64,000 bases of DNA, from contig NGZR01000007.1 of NCBI GenBank assembly GCA_002197995.1, positions 2,645,249 to 2,709,248 of the forward strand. Direction: 5' to 3'. Position numbers and translations under genes: made by a program. Below are positions 11,012-21,500 of the stretch, piece after piece; positions within the stretch are counted from its first letter, which is position 1; every line of letters starts with the position of its first letter. The notes beneath the pieces are model-generated. The model ran no database searches, was not told where the DNA came from, and worked only from the letters and a program-made list of their open reading frames with translations. This DNA comes from Gaeumannomyces sp. JS-464. Its lineage: Eukaryota; Ascomycota; Sordariomycetes; Magnaporthales; Magnaporthaceae.

Positions 11012-12702
11012 ATGGCCGAGGACAAAAGTGTCGACAACGGGCTCCCCGTTAACCACCAGGATGACAAGAAGGACTCGTCGCGCAACGACTCGGACGGAAT
11101 GTCGCCCTATGTCGAGCGCCTGGAACGAGCGCCGCCCGGCTACGGCGAGGTTCTCGTCGACAAAGAGAGGGAAAAGCACATCACCAAAAAGCTCGACAAG
11201 CGCATCGTGCCCATGGTGATGTGGGTGTACTTGATGAACATGATGGACCGAGGTGAGACCTGCCTGCCCTGCCCTGCTGCCGCCGTTGCTATTGTCGTAG
11301 CGGGGAAGCTGACATCTTGAAGTCAACATTGGCAATGCCCGTTTGTTCGGTCTGGAGCAAGAGCTCGGTCTGACCGGCGGTCAGTTCCAGCTGGCCGTGT
11401 CGGTGCTCTTCATCACATACTGCGTAAGATTTACGCCTTGGAGCCTAGCAGGAGAGGGGAGCGCAGCGGAGAAAGTCTGGCGCTAATGATGGAGCGTTCC
11501 TTCGACTGTAGTTGTTTGAGGCCCCTCAAACATGACCATCAAGAAGCTGCAACCCGCCTACTACCTGACCGGCCTCACCATCGTTTGGGGGTTCATCGCC
11601 ACTCTCTCGGCCTTCGTCCAGAACTTTGCTGGTCTCGTCGCCTGCCGTCTTCTGCTCGGTCTGTTCGCGGCCGGCTTTTTCCCTGGCGTCGTGCTTTACC
11701 TGAGCATGTTCTACGGTCGCCGCAGCCTGGCGTTGCGAATCGCCGTCTTCTACGGCACCGCCGCCCTATCCGGTGCCGCTGGCGGTTTTGTGGCCTACGG
11801 CATCAGCTTTATCGATGGCGCCCAGGGATGGCGCGCGTGGCGTTGGATCATTTTCATCAACGGTCTGCCTACCATTGTTACCGGCTTGGTCATCCCTTTC
11901 GTCCTGCCCAACAGCCCTGAGACGGCCAAATTTCTGGACGAAAGCGAGAAGCGCGACCTGGTGCTTATCCACGAGCAGCAGGTCGGCCGCGCCCCTAACC
12001 TGAGGAACATGGTCAAGGGCGACGTCATTGACGGCCTTAAGGATTGGACCACCTGGGCCTACTGCTTCGCCCTCTTCCCCCAGCTCGTCATGCTGTACAG
12101 CTTTGTCGTGTTCCTGCCAACCATTATCCGCGCCTTCGGCACCTGGTCCGACGCCGAGGTCCAGGCCCTAACGATCCCGCCCTACATCTTCGGGGCCATC
12201 GTCTACGTCATCTGCGCGCACCTGAGCGACAAGACCCAGCGCCGCGGCTACTTCGTCATGGGCGCCATCGTGTCGGCCATGGTCGGCTACGGCATGCTGC
12301 TGTCGCACGCCGGTCCCGGCGTCAGCTACACGGGCTGCTTCTTTGTGACGGTCGGCATCTTCCTGTCAGCCGGTGTGTCGTTCGCCTGGATGCCGACCAA
12401 CAACCCTCGCTACGGCAAGCGCGCCATCTCGACGGCCTGCACTTGACCATCGGCAACTCCTCCGGCGTGGTTTCGCCTTTCCTCTTCACGCCCGACGAGA
12501 ACGACCGCTTCACCCCGGCTATGCCGCCAGCATAGGCGTGCTGTGCGTCTCCCTCATTCTCAATGTTATCCTCCACCTCCATTTCAAGCGTCAGAACAAG
12601 CTGCGCGACCAGGGCAAGCAGGACCACCTCATGGAGGGCAAGACCCAGCTCGAGATCGAGGCCATGGGCGAGAAGAGCCCCCTTTTCCGGTTCGCCACTT
12701 GA
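11012..12702 (+). CDS. MFS permease, anion:cation symporter family (Dal5/Tna1-like), two introns
   Basis: ATG 11012 opens a long hydrophilic N-tail. Exon 1 ends ..MNMMDR at 11252; intron 1 is 11253-11322 (70 bp). Exon 2 (VNIGNARLFGLEQELGLTGG) ends at 11423; intron 2 is 11424-11511 (88 bp, branch CTAAT). Exon 3 gives LFEAPSN, LVACRLLLGLFAAGFFPGVV, LSMFYGRRSLALRIAVFYG, GWRAWRWIIFINGLPTIV, VLPNSPETAKFLDESEKRDL, a second set of six helices, and a charged C-tail ending at 12702; about 511 aa in total. D-R-x-N-I-G-N-A-R, E-x-P-S-N and F-x-R-R-x-L-A-x-R are signatures of the fungal nicotinate/allantoate-type carriers. Three single-base gaps interrupt exon 3: C5 to C4 near 11527, C3 to C2 near 12439, G3 to G2 near 12521. 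All repair to family sequence, so the gene is probably functional. The upstream polypyrimidine tracts fit strong expression. Confidence 0.85.
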
Positions 12703-13182
12703 TGGGGTGCCTGGAACGTCGACCGAGAAGTGAAATGTCTTCCGGATTTGTTTCAAGCGGTGCCTACGTGGCAAATGTCCACTGTCAAATATTTCGGCAA
12801 CATGGTGTGCTTCTTTTTTCGTTTGCCGGTTTGGGTTGCCTCGTGGAACCGAATGCTAGCCACCGTCGTTTCCAATGCTCTCCTTGAGGGTTCGGCCATG
12901 TACTTAGAAAGACACCGAGCAAAAAACACCTTTTGTTCTGTTCCCATTGGCGCATTTAATCCTCCACCCGCTGTGGATGTCTTGCATCTTCTGTTCGCAT
13001 CTCTAACAAGGGCCCGTGGGGAAGCGGGGCAGAGCAGCCTCAAGATCCCTCCCCTTATCCACCCCCACCACCATCCCCGCCCTCGATGCCTTCCTCGAGT
13101 TAATCACGACGCAGCTTCAGTAAAAGTCAAATTTGGAAAGTATATTGAAGGATGCCATGGTTAAAACGTAGCGGTGGGTCAG
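12703..13182. other. Intergenic region, no gene seen
   Basis: 480 bases between two genes on the same strand. It contains the 3' end of the MFS gene and the promoter of the next gene. An open frame covers most of it, but it lacks domain features and a credible start context. Confidence 0.45.
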
Positions 13183-15920
13183 ATGCCGAAGTCCTCGTTC
13201 GTCGATGTGGGCATCCTGAGGCACCTGACCAACGGCGACAAGGCGGTCGACGAAATCGAGCGCGCTACAAGTCGTGAGGCAATCTCTCGTCACGGTGGGC
13301 CCCGGAGCTCCCAGACCAGACAGTCGACGCTTTAACTCTCCAGAAATGGATCGACCATGCTCAACGTGTCTTCCCAGACCACCCACTCAGGCATCACTTC
13401 AGCCTCTCTCTGGCCATCGCGTTCTTGCGAGACCCAGCAAGGCAAGACATCGAGCTTTCAGCCGCTGAGCTGGACTCTGTCTGGTCCCTCGTGCGGACGG
13501 TCCTGGTGGAAACGACAATCGTCAGCCGGGTCAGCCGCAGCGCCCAAGGCTTTCTTGTGGTGCCCCTTTGGTTCATAACAGAAGATGACAACATCGTGGA
13601 GTCACTCCGACTCCAGGTTCTGCTTCCCAATGAGGAGCGGCCAACAGCAATTCAATCGCACCATTCCTTTGCACAGACCTGGGTCTTGCTCGGAAAAGGG
13701 ACGGAGGATCACTACCGAGTCCAGCCGTCCGACACCGAGACGGCGACACACACTAGCTATGAGCGTTCCTGGATGGGCGCCGGCGGCAGCTACACTGGAG
13801 ACACGGATGAGGATAACCAGCAGCTATTCAATAAAATGGAGGTTGGGAAGCTCGTTAAGGCAACAGCGTACCACTGGGAGATGTTCGATTCCAACGAGAC
13901 TTACACAATAAACGCCGGAGTTCTATGCAAACCCAGAGCTGAGCCAGACGGGATGCTCGCGTCGCTCACATTTTTGGACTCCAGCCGGGGGTTTCAGAAA
14001 GTCGCACAGGCACTGACCCCCCTCGAAGGCAGCGAGCACTTGCGGGCGCGCGATGCTGGGGGCACGACGCCAGCGATGCTCGCAGGCGCGGTCCAGGCGT
14101 TCCGCGAGTGGGAGAAGGCCTTCCTCAAGGGCTGGTTCCACGCGCAAGACGCAGAGCTTGAGGAGGCGCTGCTCGCGCTCCGAGACGCCCTGTCCATCTG
14201 CGACGAGCACCCACACTTCCCGCGGCCCTCGCGCTACCGCTGGGACGTGCTCGTCGAGATCGGTTACGTACACAGGAAGGTTGGGCGCTACACCGAGGCC
14301 AGGCGGTGTTTCGAGGAGGCGCTGAAGAACCTGCCGTCGATTAACGGGCCTCTCCGGCCGGCCGGGGCGCTAGCCGCCGTTCATCGCCAGCTGAAAGGCC
14401 TGGATCATTCCCGGCGAGAATTTGAAAAGCAATATGAGGCTGCCAAGTGTGCAGGCTCCAAGGACGAAATGGGGCGGGCCATTGGCAATCTCGGCATGGC
14501 AAACTACCAGCTGTTCCTCCTCAACCGAAAGCCCGAGTCTCTGGTCCTGGCTATGAGCCAGCTGTACGAGCGGATCGAGTTGTGCCGACAGGTGCGGGAG
14601 GAGGCGGCCGACGGATCGGTGGCAGCCCAGACGAACATTGGCCGCGAATCTACCGCCTACGCGTACCTTTCGCTGTGCCACGCGACCCAGGGAGAAGTCC
14701 AGGAGGCCATTTCGGCCGCTGTGCATAGCCAGCAACTGTCGCTCGACTCGGGAGACAAGGGCAAGCTTGCGTTCTCGCGCCTCGTCTACGGCCGGGCGCT
14801 GCTCCTTGATGGGCGGCGGGACGAGGCACTGGCGCAGTTCAACCCGGCCGACGGCTACTCGCCGCTCGCCGCGCTGTCCAAGGAGCCGTCCGACGAGTAT
14901 CGCGGCTACATGGCCGACATGATCGAGGCGGGCGCCGACCTGATGCTGCGTGACGTCAACGGCTACTCGGCGCTCGAATACGCCGTTTACAGCCGCGACA
15001 GGGAGACTCGAGGGCTTTTGGAGGATGCGTTGGGGCGGCAGCTTGGCCCGGAGGACGTTAAGGTCCTGCGGGACGACGCGGTCCTGCGAATGGGCTACCG
15101 CGAGTTGTTCCAGGAGTGGCTGCGGCCGGCGCTGCTACAAGTCGACGAGCAGTCGAGCGTCAAGCGGCTTCGGCAGGCATATGCTCGGGCACTAGCTACT
15201 AACAGGGAGAAGGCGCAAATTTTCGACACTTTCAACTACGTGCGCTTGGACGACTTTGTCCGGAACGGGAGGCTGCCCAAATCGACGGATGGGCTGACGC
15301 GTCACTTCCAATTCGGGAAGGCCGAGGAGGACGCCTTTATCATCTTCATCTCGTACACGTGGACTAAGCGACAGCCAGGCGAGGCGTCGTTCTCACCTGA
15401 CGACGCCGAGAACACCAAGCACAAGGGGATTTTGGACGCTGTGGAGAGCTGGATCGACCTACACCCGAATGTAGAACGAGGCAAGATATGCATATGGCTG
15501 GTATGTCTCTCCTCCAGGTCAAGAAAAAAGCAAGGAACCGCTGGGCTAACCAAATAACCGCAGGACTGGGCCTGCATCGATCAGGTAGACGGCGCTAAGC
15601 AGGCACGCGGCGTCGCGGCGCTGCCCATGTGCATCACGCAGTGCGACGCCATGATCAGCATGATTGACGACACCTACTACGAGCGCGCTTGGTGCTGCGT
15701 CGAGGTGCTGACGATCCAGCGCCTGCAAAAGTCGTACAAAACGCACCAGTGGTGGGAGTACGCATACGACCCCGGGCAAGGGAAGAGGGTGCTGCGGCCC
15801 GGCTGGCTGGGCAAGGAGCCAAATGTCGCTGCGGCCAAGGTGACGTTTGACAGTGACCGCCCGAAGCTGGCATTCCTTGAGCGGCAGGTGAAGTTGATGG
15901 ACAGGGCGATGGGAGAGTAG
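13183..15920 (+). CDS. Multidomain cupin-like / TPR / ankyrin / TIR-like protein
   Basis: ATG 13183 (MPKSSFVDVGILRHL) reads to about 13305, where one missing C (C5 to C4 in GGGCCCC) shifts to the long frame; it continues LTLQKWIDHAQRVFPDHP and is open to the intron at 15501-15563 (branch GCTAAC). Exon 2 (15564-15920) ends in TAG; total about 891 aa. Domains: a cupin-like beta fold (about 110-280, with SHHSFAQTWVLLG); helical TPR-like repeats (about 300-560, e.g. YVHRKVGRYTEARRCFEEAL); one ankyrin repeat (about 570-615, MIEAGADLMLRDVNGYSALE); and a C-terminal TIR-like domain (about 715-870) with FIIFISYTW, ICIWLDWACIDQ, GVAALPMCITQC and YYERAWCCVEV. The WC-x-x-E places a glutamate where TIR NAD hydrolases have their catalytic residue. 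I infer a cytosolic sensor/effector; TIR-linked fungal proteins are implicated in non-self or stress responses. Substrate and activity are unproven. Confidence 0.8.
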
Positions 15921-16037
15921 ATAGGGACTTGAAGATTGGCAGACGGGAGAAGAAGTACATTGGCCGAGAGCGTCACGCAACAGTGCCCCTATTTTTCCAC
16001 GCCAAACCTGTGAAGCCCTCCAAGGATAAAAAATTGT

Positions 16038-17107
16038 CTACCGCCGCCCTCGTCGTTGCAAAGTGTACTTCTCGGCGGTGGCTGCCCACGCCCACATCTC
16101 GCCTCCATCCTCATTGGCCTCCTTCAGGTCGCAAACCGCTGGCTTTTTTCGTAGGGCGTGCCCCAGCTCGGCCGGAGGCGCCCGAGTGTGGCTCGGGGCA
16201 GCAGGGGTGTGCCTTGCTGCCGGCAGCGGCTCGGCATGTCCCGAAGCCTGGCCATTGGCTGGCGAGCGGAGGCTTCCCGCGACGCTAAAGGAGACGCCCG
16301 ACACGCTGCTCCCCGCAGAATCCGATCTCTCTCTGTAGTGCGGCTTTCTGGACATGTCGACAAATGGCGGTGGTCCATCGTCCTGGAGGCACATGCTCGG
16401 GAAGGCTTCCAACGCCGTCCTGTCTTGGCGGCCGCCAGCGCCTCTCCTGGCGTGTTGCGGTGGGATGTTGTACCGCGGCGAGCATGGCGAGGCCGTCCTG
16501 GGCGGTGTGGGGATGTGGCCGATTGTTATGCGGCCTGTTCTGCTGCCGGCAGGAGTCCACGAACGCACCTGGATATTTGGGCGCGAGGTCGGCCGCGGCG
16601 CAGGACCCACGCTGTAGGATGGGCCACGCATTCCTGCCTGGCCCTCTCCGGATACGCGAGTCGCCCGCCTCCCTCGGTCTCCGCCGCTTGTGCTGGCCCC
16701 TGGGCGCTCGGGCGTCGGGACCCAGGGGTGATGAGGAAGGCTTGGGAACTGGAACCCAGAGGGAGTAAGCTGCGTGCGGTGGTTACCCGGGATGTTGTGC
16801 GCGCGGCGGACAGGACTGCACCGACGCTGGCGGCCGGGAGAGAAAGGACGTGGATGGCGAGTACACGGAGGACTGGGAGGTGGACTCGGGGGAGCAGAGG
16901 GGGACGGAGTCGAGGCTTTGGTCTGCAGTTGGAGCCGTTGGGCGCCGTGTCAAGATCGTCCTCGCTGTCGACCGCCCCGTGGCTGTAAAGGGCCGACCAT
17001 CGGGGCGCGTACTCGTCCATGGGCGTGCGGTCGAGGAAGTCGAATGGCCACTTGTGGATGCCCGGACAGGCGCCCGACAAGTCGAAGTAGTAGGTCATCT
17101 GCATCAT
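16038..17107 (-). CDS. Ser/Pro-rich fungal protein of unknown function, frame-broken
   Basis: On the minus strand an ATG at 17107 opens MMQMTYYFDLSGACPGIHKW, PFDFLDRTPMDEYAPRW and an acidic VDSEDDLDT. A Ser-rich segment in another frame follows (CSPESTSQSSVYSPSTSF), and further down come PPPFVDMSRKPHYRERSDS and AGSSVSGVSFSVAGSL near 16250-16300. The last supported stop is at 16038. The first 60 residues look like an ordered domain, the rest like a disordered tail. The sequence does not match any family I can name. Composition and third-position GC match neighbouring genes. At least two frame changes or one small intron (donor GTAACC near 16790) are needed, so exact structure is uncertain. Confidence 0.42.
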
Positions 17108-17522
17108 TTTGGCCGCCGCGAGAGAGCAACGTGGCGAGGATCCGTTTATGATTGCTCGTTGGAGCAGCCCAGGGAAGAAGACCTGGAGACAACACCCGTC
17201 CCATTTCTACTCTCCTGCTTGCGGCAGCACCGCAAAGTCCCTATGGATGTACTTGCCATTTCTCGCAGGCCCGGGCAAAGGGAGGGTAACGCTTAACAAG
17301 CCCCAGAGTTTCAATATCGATGCACGATAGCAAACACTAGAAGGGGCCCGCCGCAACGCGGCGGATTTGGCTAAGGTTGCACACCGCCCAAAGGGCAGAA
17401 TCACGCATTTGACCCGCAATTAAGCTGGAGGTCAATTCAACGCGGGATCTGCACCTCCGACTACCACTTTTCTGAGGCTATTCACAACGCAAATCAATCC
17501 CACGCACGCGCAAAACGTTATA
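17108..17522. other. Boundary from gene island to RIP DNA
   Basis: GC content falls abruptly near 17400-17500. This stretch holds the upstream region of the DUF3716-like gene; no ATG is visible before its first recognisable splice donor. Exon-1 sequence may have been lost or mutated. Confidence 0.4.
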
Positions 17523-18075
17523 GTAAGTTATTGCAGTTATATTTTGGGTTATTTACACGCACTAATCAGTTTTTTACAGCCTCCGCCGGTCTCCGAGGCT
17601 GGCGCGTCGCCGGGCGCGTCGGAGATCGAAAAGCCCGACTACGCGTCTTTAAGCGACGATAAGGACATTCCCGCGACCCTCCAACCTCCCCTTCCGGCCG
17701 ATTCCGCCCCGCAAAGCGAGGCTGCGAACGACGATAACGATAACGATGCGGACGGAAGTCCTGCCGTTACGGGCGTAGCTTTCGCCGGCGGCAGCAAGAT
17801 CACCCGCAAAAAGCTGTTTAACGTTTTGGAAAACGTCGATCTTAAAAAGTCGCACGCCTGGATCAGCTTTGCTAAAATGCCTACGATCCGCAAAGCTGTT
17901 TTGCGCGATAACTGCACTATTAAAAAAATCTCCCGCGCTTTTAACGTTAAAGCACTATACGTGCAAATGTGCGGCGAGCTTGCCTTTACTCCTTGCACGC
18001 ATTATGCAAGCGATTCGGGTAACTTCGTGTGTTGCGTCCGCATAAAAGGTTACTTTAACGAGGCTTGCGCAAACT
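17523..18075 (+). pseudogene. DUF3716-like gene, upstream part (interrupted by retrotransposon)
   Basis: An intron-like segment, 17523-17579 (GTAAGT..ACTAATC..TTACAG), precedes an open frame from 17580 to the insertion at 18075. The frame has an acidic linker (NDDNDNDADGS), then SKITRKKLFNVLENVDL, RDNCTIKKISRAF and the zinc-binding-like C-terminal block of DUF3716 proteins: FTPCTHY, then GNFVCCVRI and NEACAN, where the frame is cut. The family pattern is C-x2-C ... CV ... ACANC ... C. The second Cys of the first pair reads Tyr (TAT), which a single G-to-A change, as made by RIP, would produce from TGT. No ATG is visible upstream. The remaining coding end lies at 25302. DUF3716 proteins are common in fungal repeat-rich regions; their role is unknown. 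Confidence 0.62.
18071..18075 (+). repeat. Target-site duplication AAACT, left copy
   Basis: The 5 bases before the left LTR read AAACT and match the 5 bases just after the right LTR (25302-25306). Five-base duplications are usual for Ty3/gypsy integrases. Confidence 0.85.
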
Positions 18076-18554
18076 TGCTACAATTAGGGGTTTGCTCCTA
18101 AGGTAAAGCACCCCGGGGGTGGGGAGGACAGTATCGCCGGTGTTAACAATAAAGGATTACGTAACTTAAAAGGACAATTTAATTGCTTGCCTTAGGGGAT
18201 GTTTAAAAGCTAACTTTAGGTTAACTAATGCCGAAGCTTTAGTTAAAACTATTTAAAATAATAGGAAATCCATTTTTTATATATACGCTGCTTTTTACCT
18301 TGTGTTAGGTTGGATTTGTAAATTTGTAGCCCTTTTAGCATAAATTTAAAAATCCTTCCTGGCTTTATAAATTTGTGGTTCTATTAACACAAATTTAAAA
18401 ATCCTTTTTAGCTTTATGGATTTGTAATCCTATTAATACAAATCCAAAGATTTAACTAAGGGCACGTAACTTTACGTGCCCGGGTGCGGGGCAAAAGCGC
18501 CGCTTAGGACCCCTTTCGTCCTGCCGCTTTAAGGCTTGCATACTGGTCGTAACA
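18076..18554 (-). repeat. Left LTR (3' LTR of the element)
   Basis: 479 bp, plus-strand ends TGCTACAATTA..GTCGTAACA. It aligns along its length with 24836-25301, sharing GTGGGGAGGA, GGATTACGTAACTT, TATATATACGCTGC and the GC-rich tail CGTGCCCGGGTGCGGGGC. It carries fewer C-to-T/G-to-A changes than the other copy. Confidence 0.88.
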
Positions 18555-18576
18555 TTAGGTCCCCCCTTTTTAAACC
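18555..18576 (-). promoter_or_regulatory. Polypurine tract of the retrotransposon
   Basis: On the minus strand a purine run (AAAAAGGGGGGACC) ends 4 bases before the TG of the left LTR. This is the expected primer site for plus-strand DNA synthesis and fixes the element's orientation. Confidence 0.6.
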
Positions 18577-21500
18577 AAGTTTTTTTAACCACGTTTTATC
18601 GCCCCGCTTTTTATTAGTGGTAAATACTTTCCTTTTTTACCATTTTCCATCCCCTTTTTGGTTTAACAAAATGTTTGGTCGGGTGCGAAAACGTCCTTTT
18701 GCGAAAAAAACCTTTTAGCGTAAAAATTTGCTTGTTTAAATCGTTTTTTCCTTTGTTAAAATGCCGTTTTGCTTTTTTTGCTACGAGGTTTTAAAGCGTA
18801 AAAAGTGCGAAGCTTCCTTTTTAAACTCCTTTCGGTACGTAAAATGCTTTAATTAAAACCGCACAGGTTGCGACATTTTAGGTTTTTCGCTCGAGCAGCT
18901 TTGTTTTATCGGTTTTAATACTAGCAAATGAAAGCGGAAATTAAAACGGTGAAAAAGGAACGCCGTACTTTCGATAATAAGCGTCGCGCTTTAAATAACA
19001 AACTCGAGCGTTTGCGAAAATAAAAAAAATATGGTTTAAAAAGAAAATGCGTGCAATTCGTTATGGTATTAACGCTATAAAAGAGCTAAAGCGTGTTAAG
19101 CGGGAAAAGGCCGACCGGGAGGCCCGTCGGGCTTTTTCATAGTTTAAACCACTCGTAGCTCCTTTTTTTCCTCCGGCTGGTAAGCGTTCGGGGTTAATCC
19201 TAACTTAAACCTGCTTGCCTTTTTTAACCAAAGTAAATGCTGCTTTTTTTAACCTAATGGTAAAACGGTATTACTTATAGCATTTATTTTGTAAGTCCCG
19301 TTTTGCTAACCTTTTTATAAGCGCTTTTACCGGTATTTCGTTAAGGCTTTTTGGCAATTTATAAGGTTGGTTTTTTTTTCCCACGTGTTTTCCTCGTAGC
19401 CGTACCCTTTCCATTTAACCAGGTACTTTTTAAGCTTATTTTAGCTTATAGTCCAGGATTTTTTTAACTTTATACTTTTATTTTAGGTTGATTTCCATTA
19501 ACTCGTTGCTTTTAAAATTCGGTAACGCTGGTTTAAATAGGGAAATATGAAAAACCGGGTGGGATTTTATGGTTAGCGGTAGTTGGAGTTTATAATTTAC
19601 GTTTAAAACCTTTTTTAGTACTTTAAACGGTCCTAGTTTTTTGTGGTTTAGCTTATCGTTCGGTCGTTTCGTTTTAATATTTTATCGAAAAAAATAAACG
19701 CTATCCCCTTTTTTAAAAGTCGGTTTTTCGAGCTTTTTTTTATTTGCTTAAATAGCTATGCGGTGCCGTAGCTTTTTTAGCTTTGCTTAAAAGTGTTTAT
19801 GCAGTTTGGTAAGTTCCGTTATTTGTATTTCCGCTATTAAGGCATGTTTTCCTGCTTTAGGTTTTTTATACGCCGTAAGCGTAAACCTATAGTTCGTATA
19901 AAACGGTATAATTCCCGTGCTTTTATAAACTAAGCTGTTGTAAACGAATTAAGCTATAGGAAATAGTTATATCCAATCGTTTTATTTGTAATTAACGTAG
20001 TAACGTAAATATTGCTTTATGGTTTAGTTCGTCCGTTCCGTTTGTCCATTTGTTTAAAGGTGGTAAGCTATAAATAAAAAGTGCTTCGCTTTTAACCTAC
20101 TCGTAAGCCTTTTTTAAAACTTGCTTATAAATAGCTTGTTTTTATCCGTAATTAAGCGGTTTGGCGTGCCGTGTTCCGCTATTACATGCCTAATAAAAAC
20201 GTACGTTAGCTTCGTAGCGTTATTACTTTTTTTATATAGTAAAAACAAAGCGTATTTGGTAAACCTATCCATATTACCAATATATTATTATATTTTACTT
20301 CGGTTAACGGTTTTTTGGATTAGGGAAGTTTAATAACGAAGTTTATAGTAACTTTTTGCTATGCTTCATTTAATGCTAGCAAAGGTTGCAATAACCCGTA
20401 CGGTTTATGCCTGTTAGCTTTGTTTTTAGCATAACTTTCGTAATTTTTTATTGCGTTTTGTATTTCGGCTTGGGTTTTTGCGAACCCGTAATATTGTTAT
20501 AACCGTTTCCACGTTTTTTTTACGCCTTAATAGCCGTATGCCAGCTGGTTATAAATTTGTTGGATTTTTTTTAAGGTTTAAACTTTTCCTTATCGGACCG
20601 TTTTAGCGAATGTCCTTTATGCCGGGATTAAAAATCCGTTTAGTTCTTTTGTTAGGATTATTCGTGTTTTTTAGGTATTGCAACCTAATAGTTCGGTTGT
20701 CGGCTTAAAGCGTTCGTTCGGCTGTTTTCCAACCCTTTTTAATATTCGATTCGAACGTTATAGTTTTGCAAAAACTCGCTTTAACGGACTTATCGTTTGT
20801 TTAGGTTTTTGCTTATAGTAAAATGTGTTAAGTTTTATAATTCGTGTATACCATAACCTAATGCTTAGCTTTATAAAAATATAACCGCCATTTTTCAAAT
20901 GCTCGAATAATTGCTAAAAGTTTTTTATCGTGGATTTGGTAGTTTAACTTAAGTTTATTTAGCTTTTGCAAAAAGAACGCATAAGGGTGCAACCGTTTTT
21001 AATCGTCCCGTTATCCGAGTTAATTGCCGATCGCGTAATTCGACGCGTTAGTTTTAACTTCGAAGGGTTTTTTTTAATCCGGAAGTGCTAATATTAATTC
21101 CTTTAACACGGCGTCCCGTAATTATTTAAAAGCCTTTTGTTTTCGCCTTTCCTAATAAAACTGGTGGTTATTTTTAGTAAAATTCGTAAATAGTATAGCG
21201 ATTTTGCTATAACTACGGATAAACCGTTTGTAAAAGTTTAAAAACCCTAAAAACCTTCGTACTTTCGTAACGTTTTTTAAATATAAGCCATTTTTTAACT
21301 TCTTCGAGCTTTTTAGGGTTTATGCAAACTTGTCCAAATGTAATTACGAATTTTAAAAAAGCGACTTTTTGCGAATGCTATTCGCATTTTTCTGGTTTAA
21401 CAAAAAGCTTTGCGTTTAGCAGCTTTTAAAGCACTTTATATACGTGCTTGCTATGCTTTTTTATCGTTTCCGAAAAAATCAAAATATCGTTTAAATACGC

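Noticed and set aside
13425..13427. Start of the TIR-like protein at 13425
   Set aside because: The codon is TTG and coherent protein sequence continues upstream to ATG 13183 with one missing base.
16038..17107. Plus-strand frames opposite the Ser/Pro-rich gene (e.g. 16158-16988)
   Set aside because: Arg/Trp/Gly-rich antisense frames; the minus strand has an ATG-initiated ordered segment and Ser-rich tails typical of fungal proteins.
17544..17579. Start of the DUF3716-like gene at 17544
   Set aside because: The codon there is TTG and lies inside an intron-like segment (GTAAGT..CAG). It is an alternative-start artefact.
18076..18101. C-terminus LLQLGVCS of the 17544-18101 frame as native protein end
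   Set aside because: These codons lie inside the LTR; the native end is across the element at 25302.
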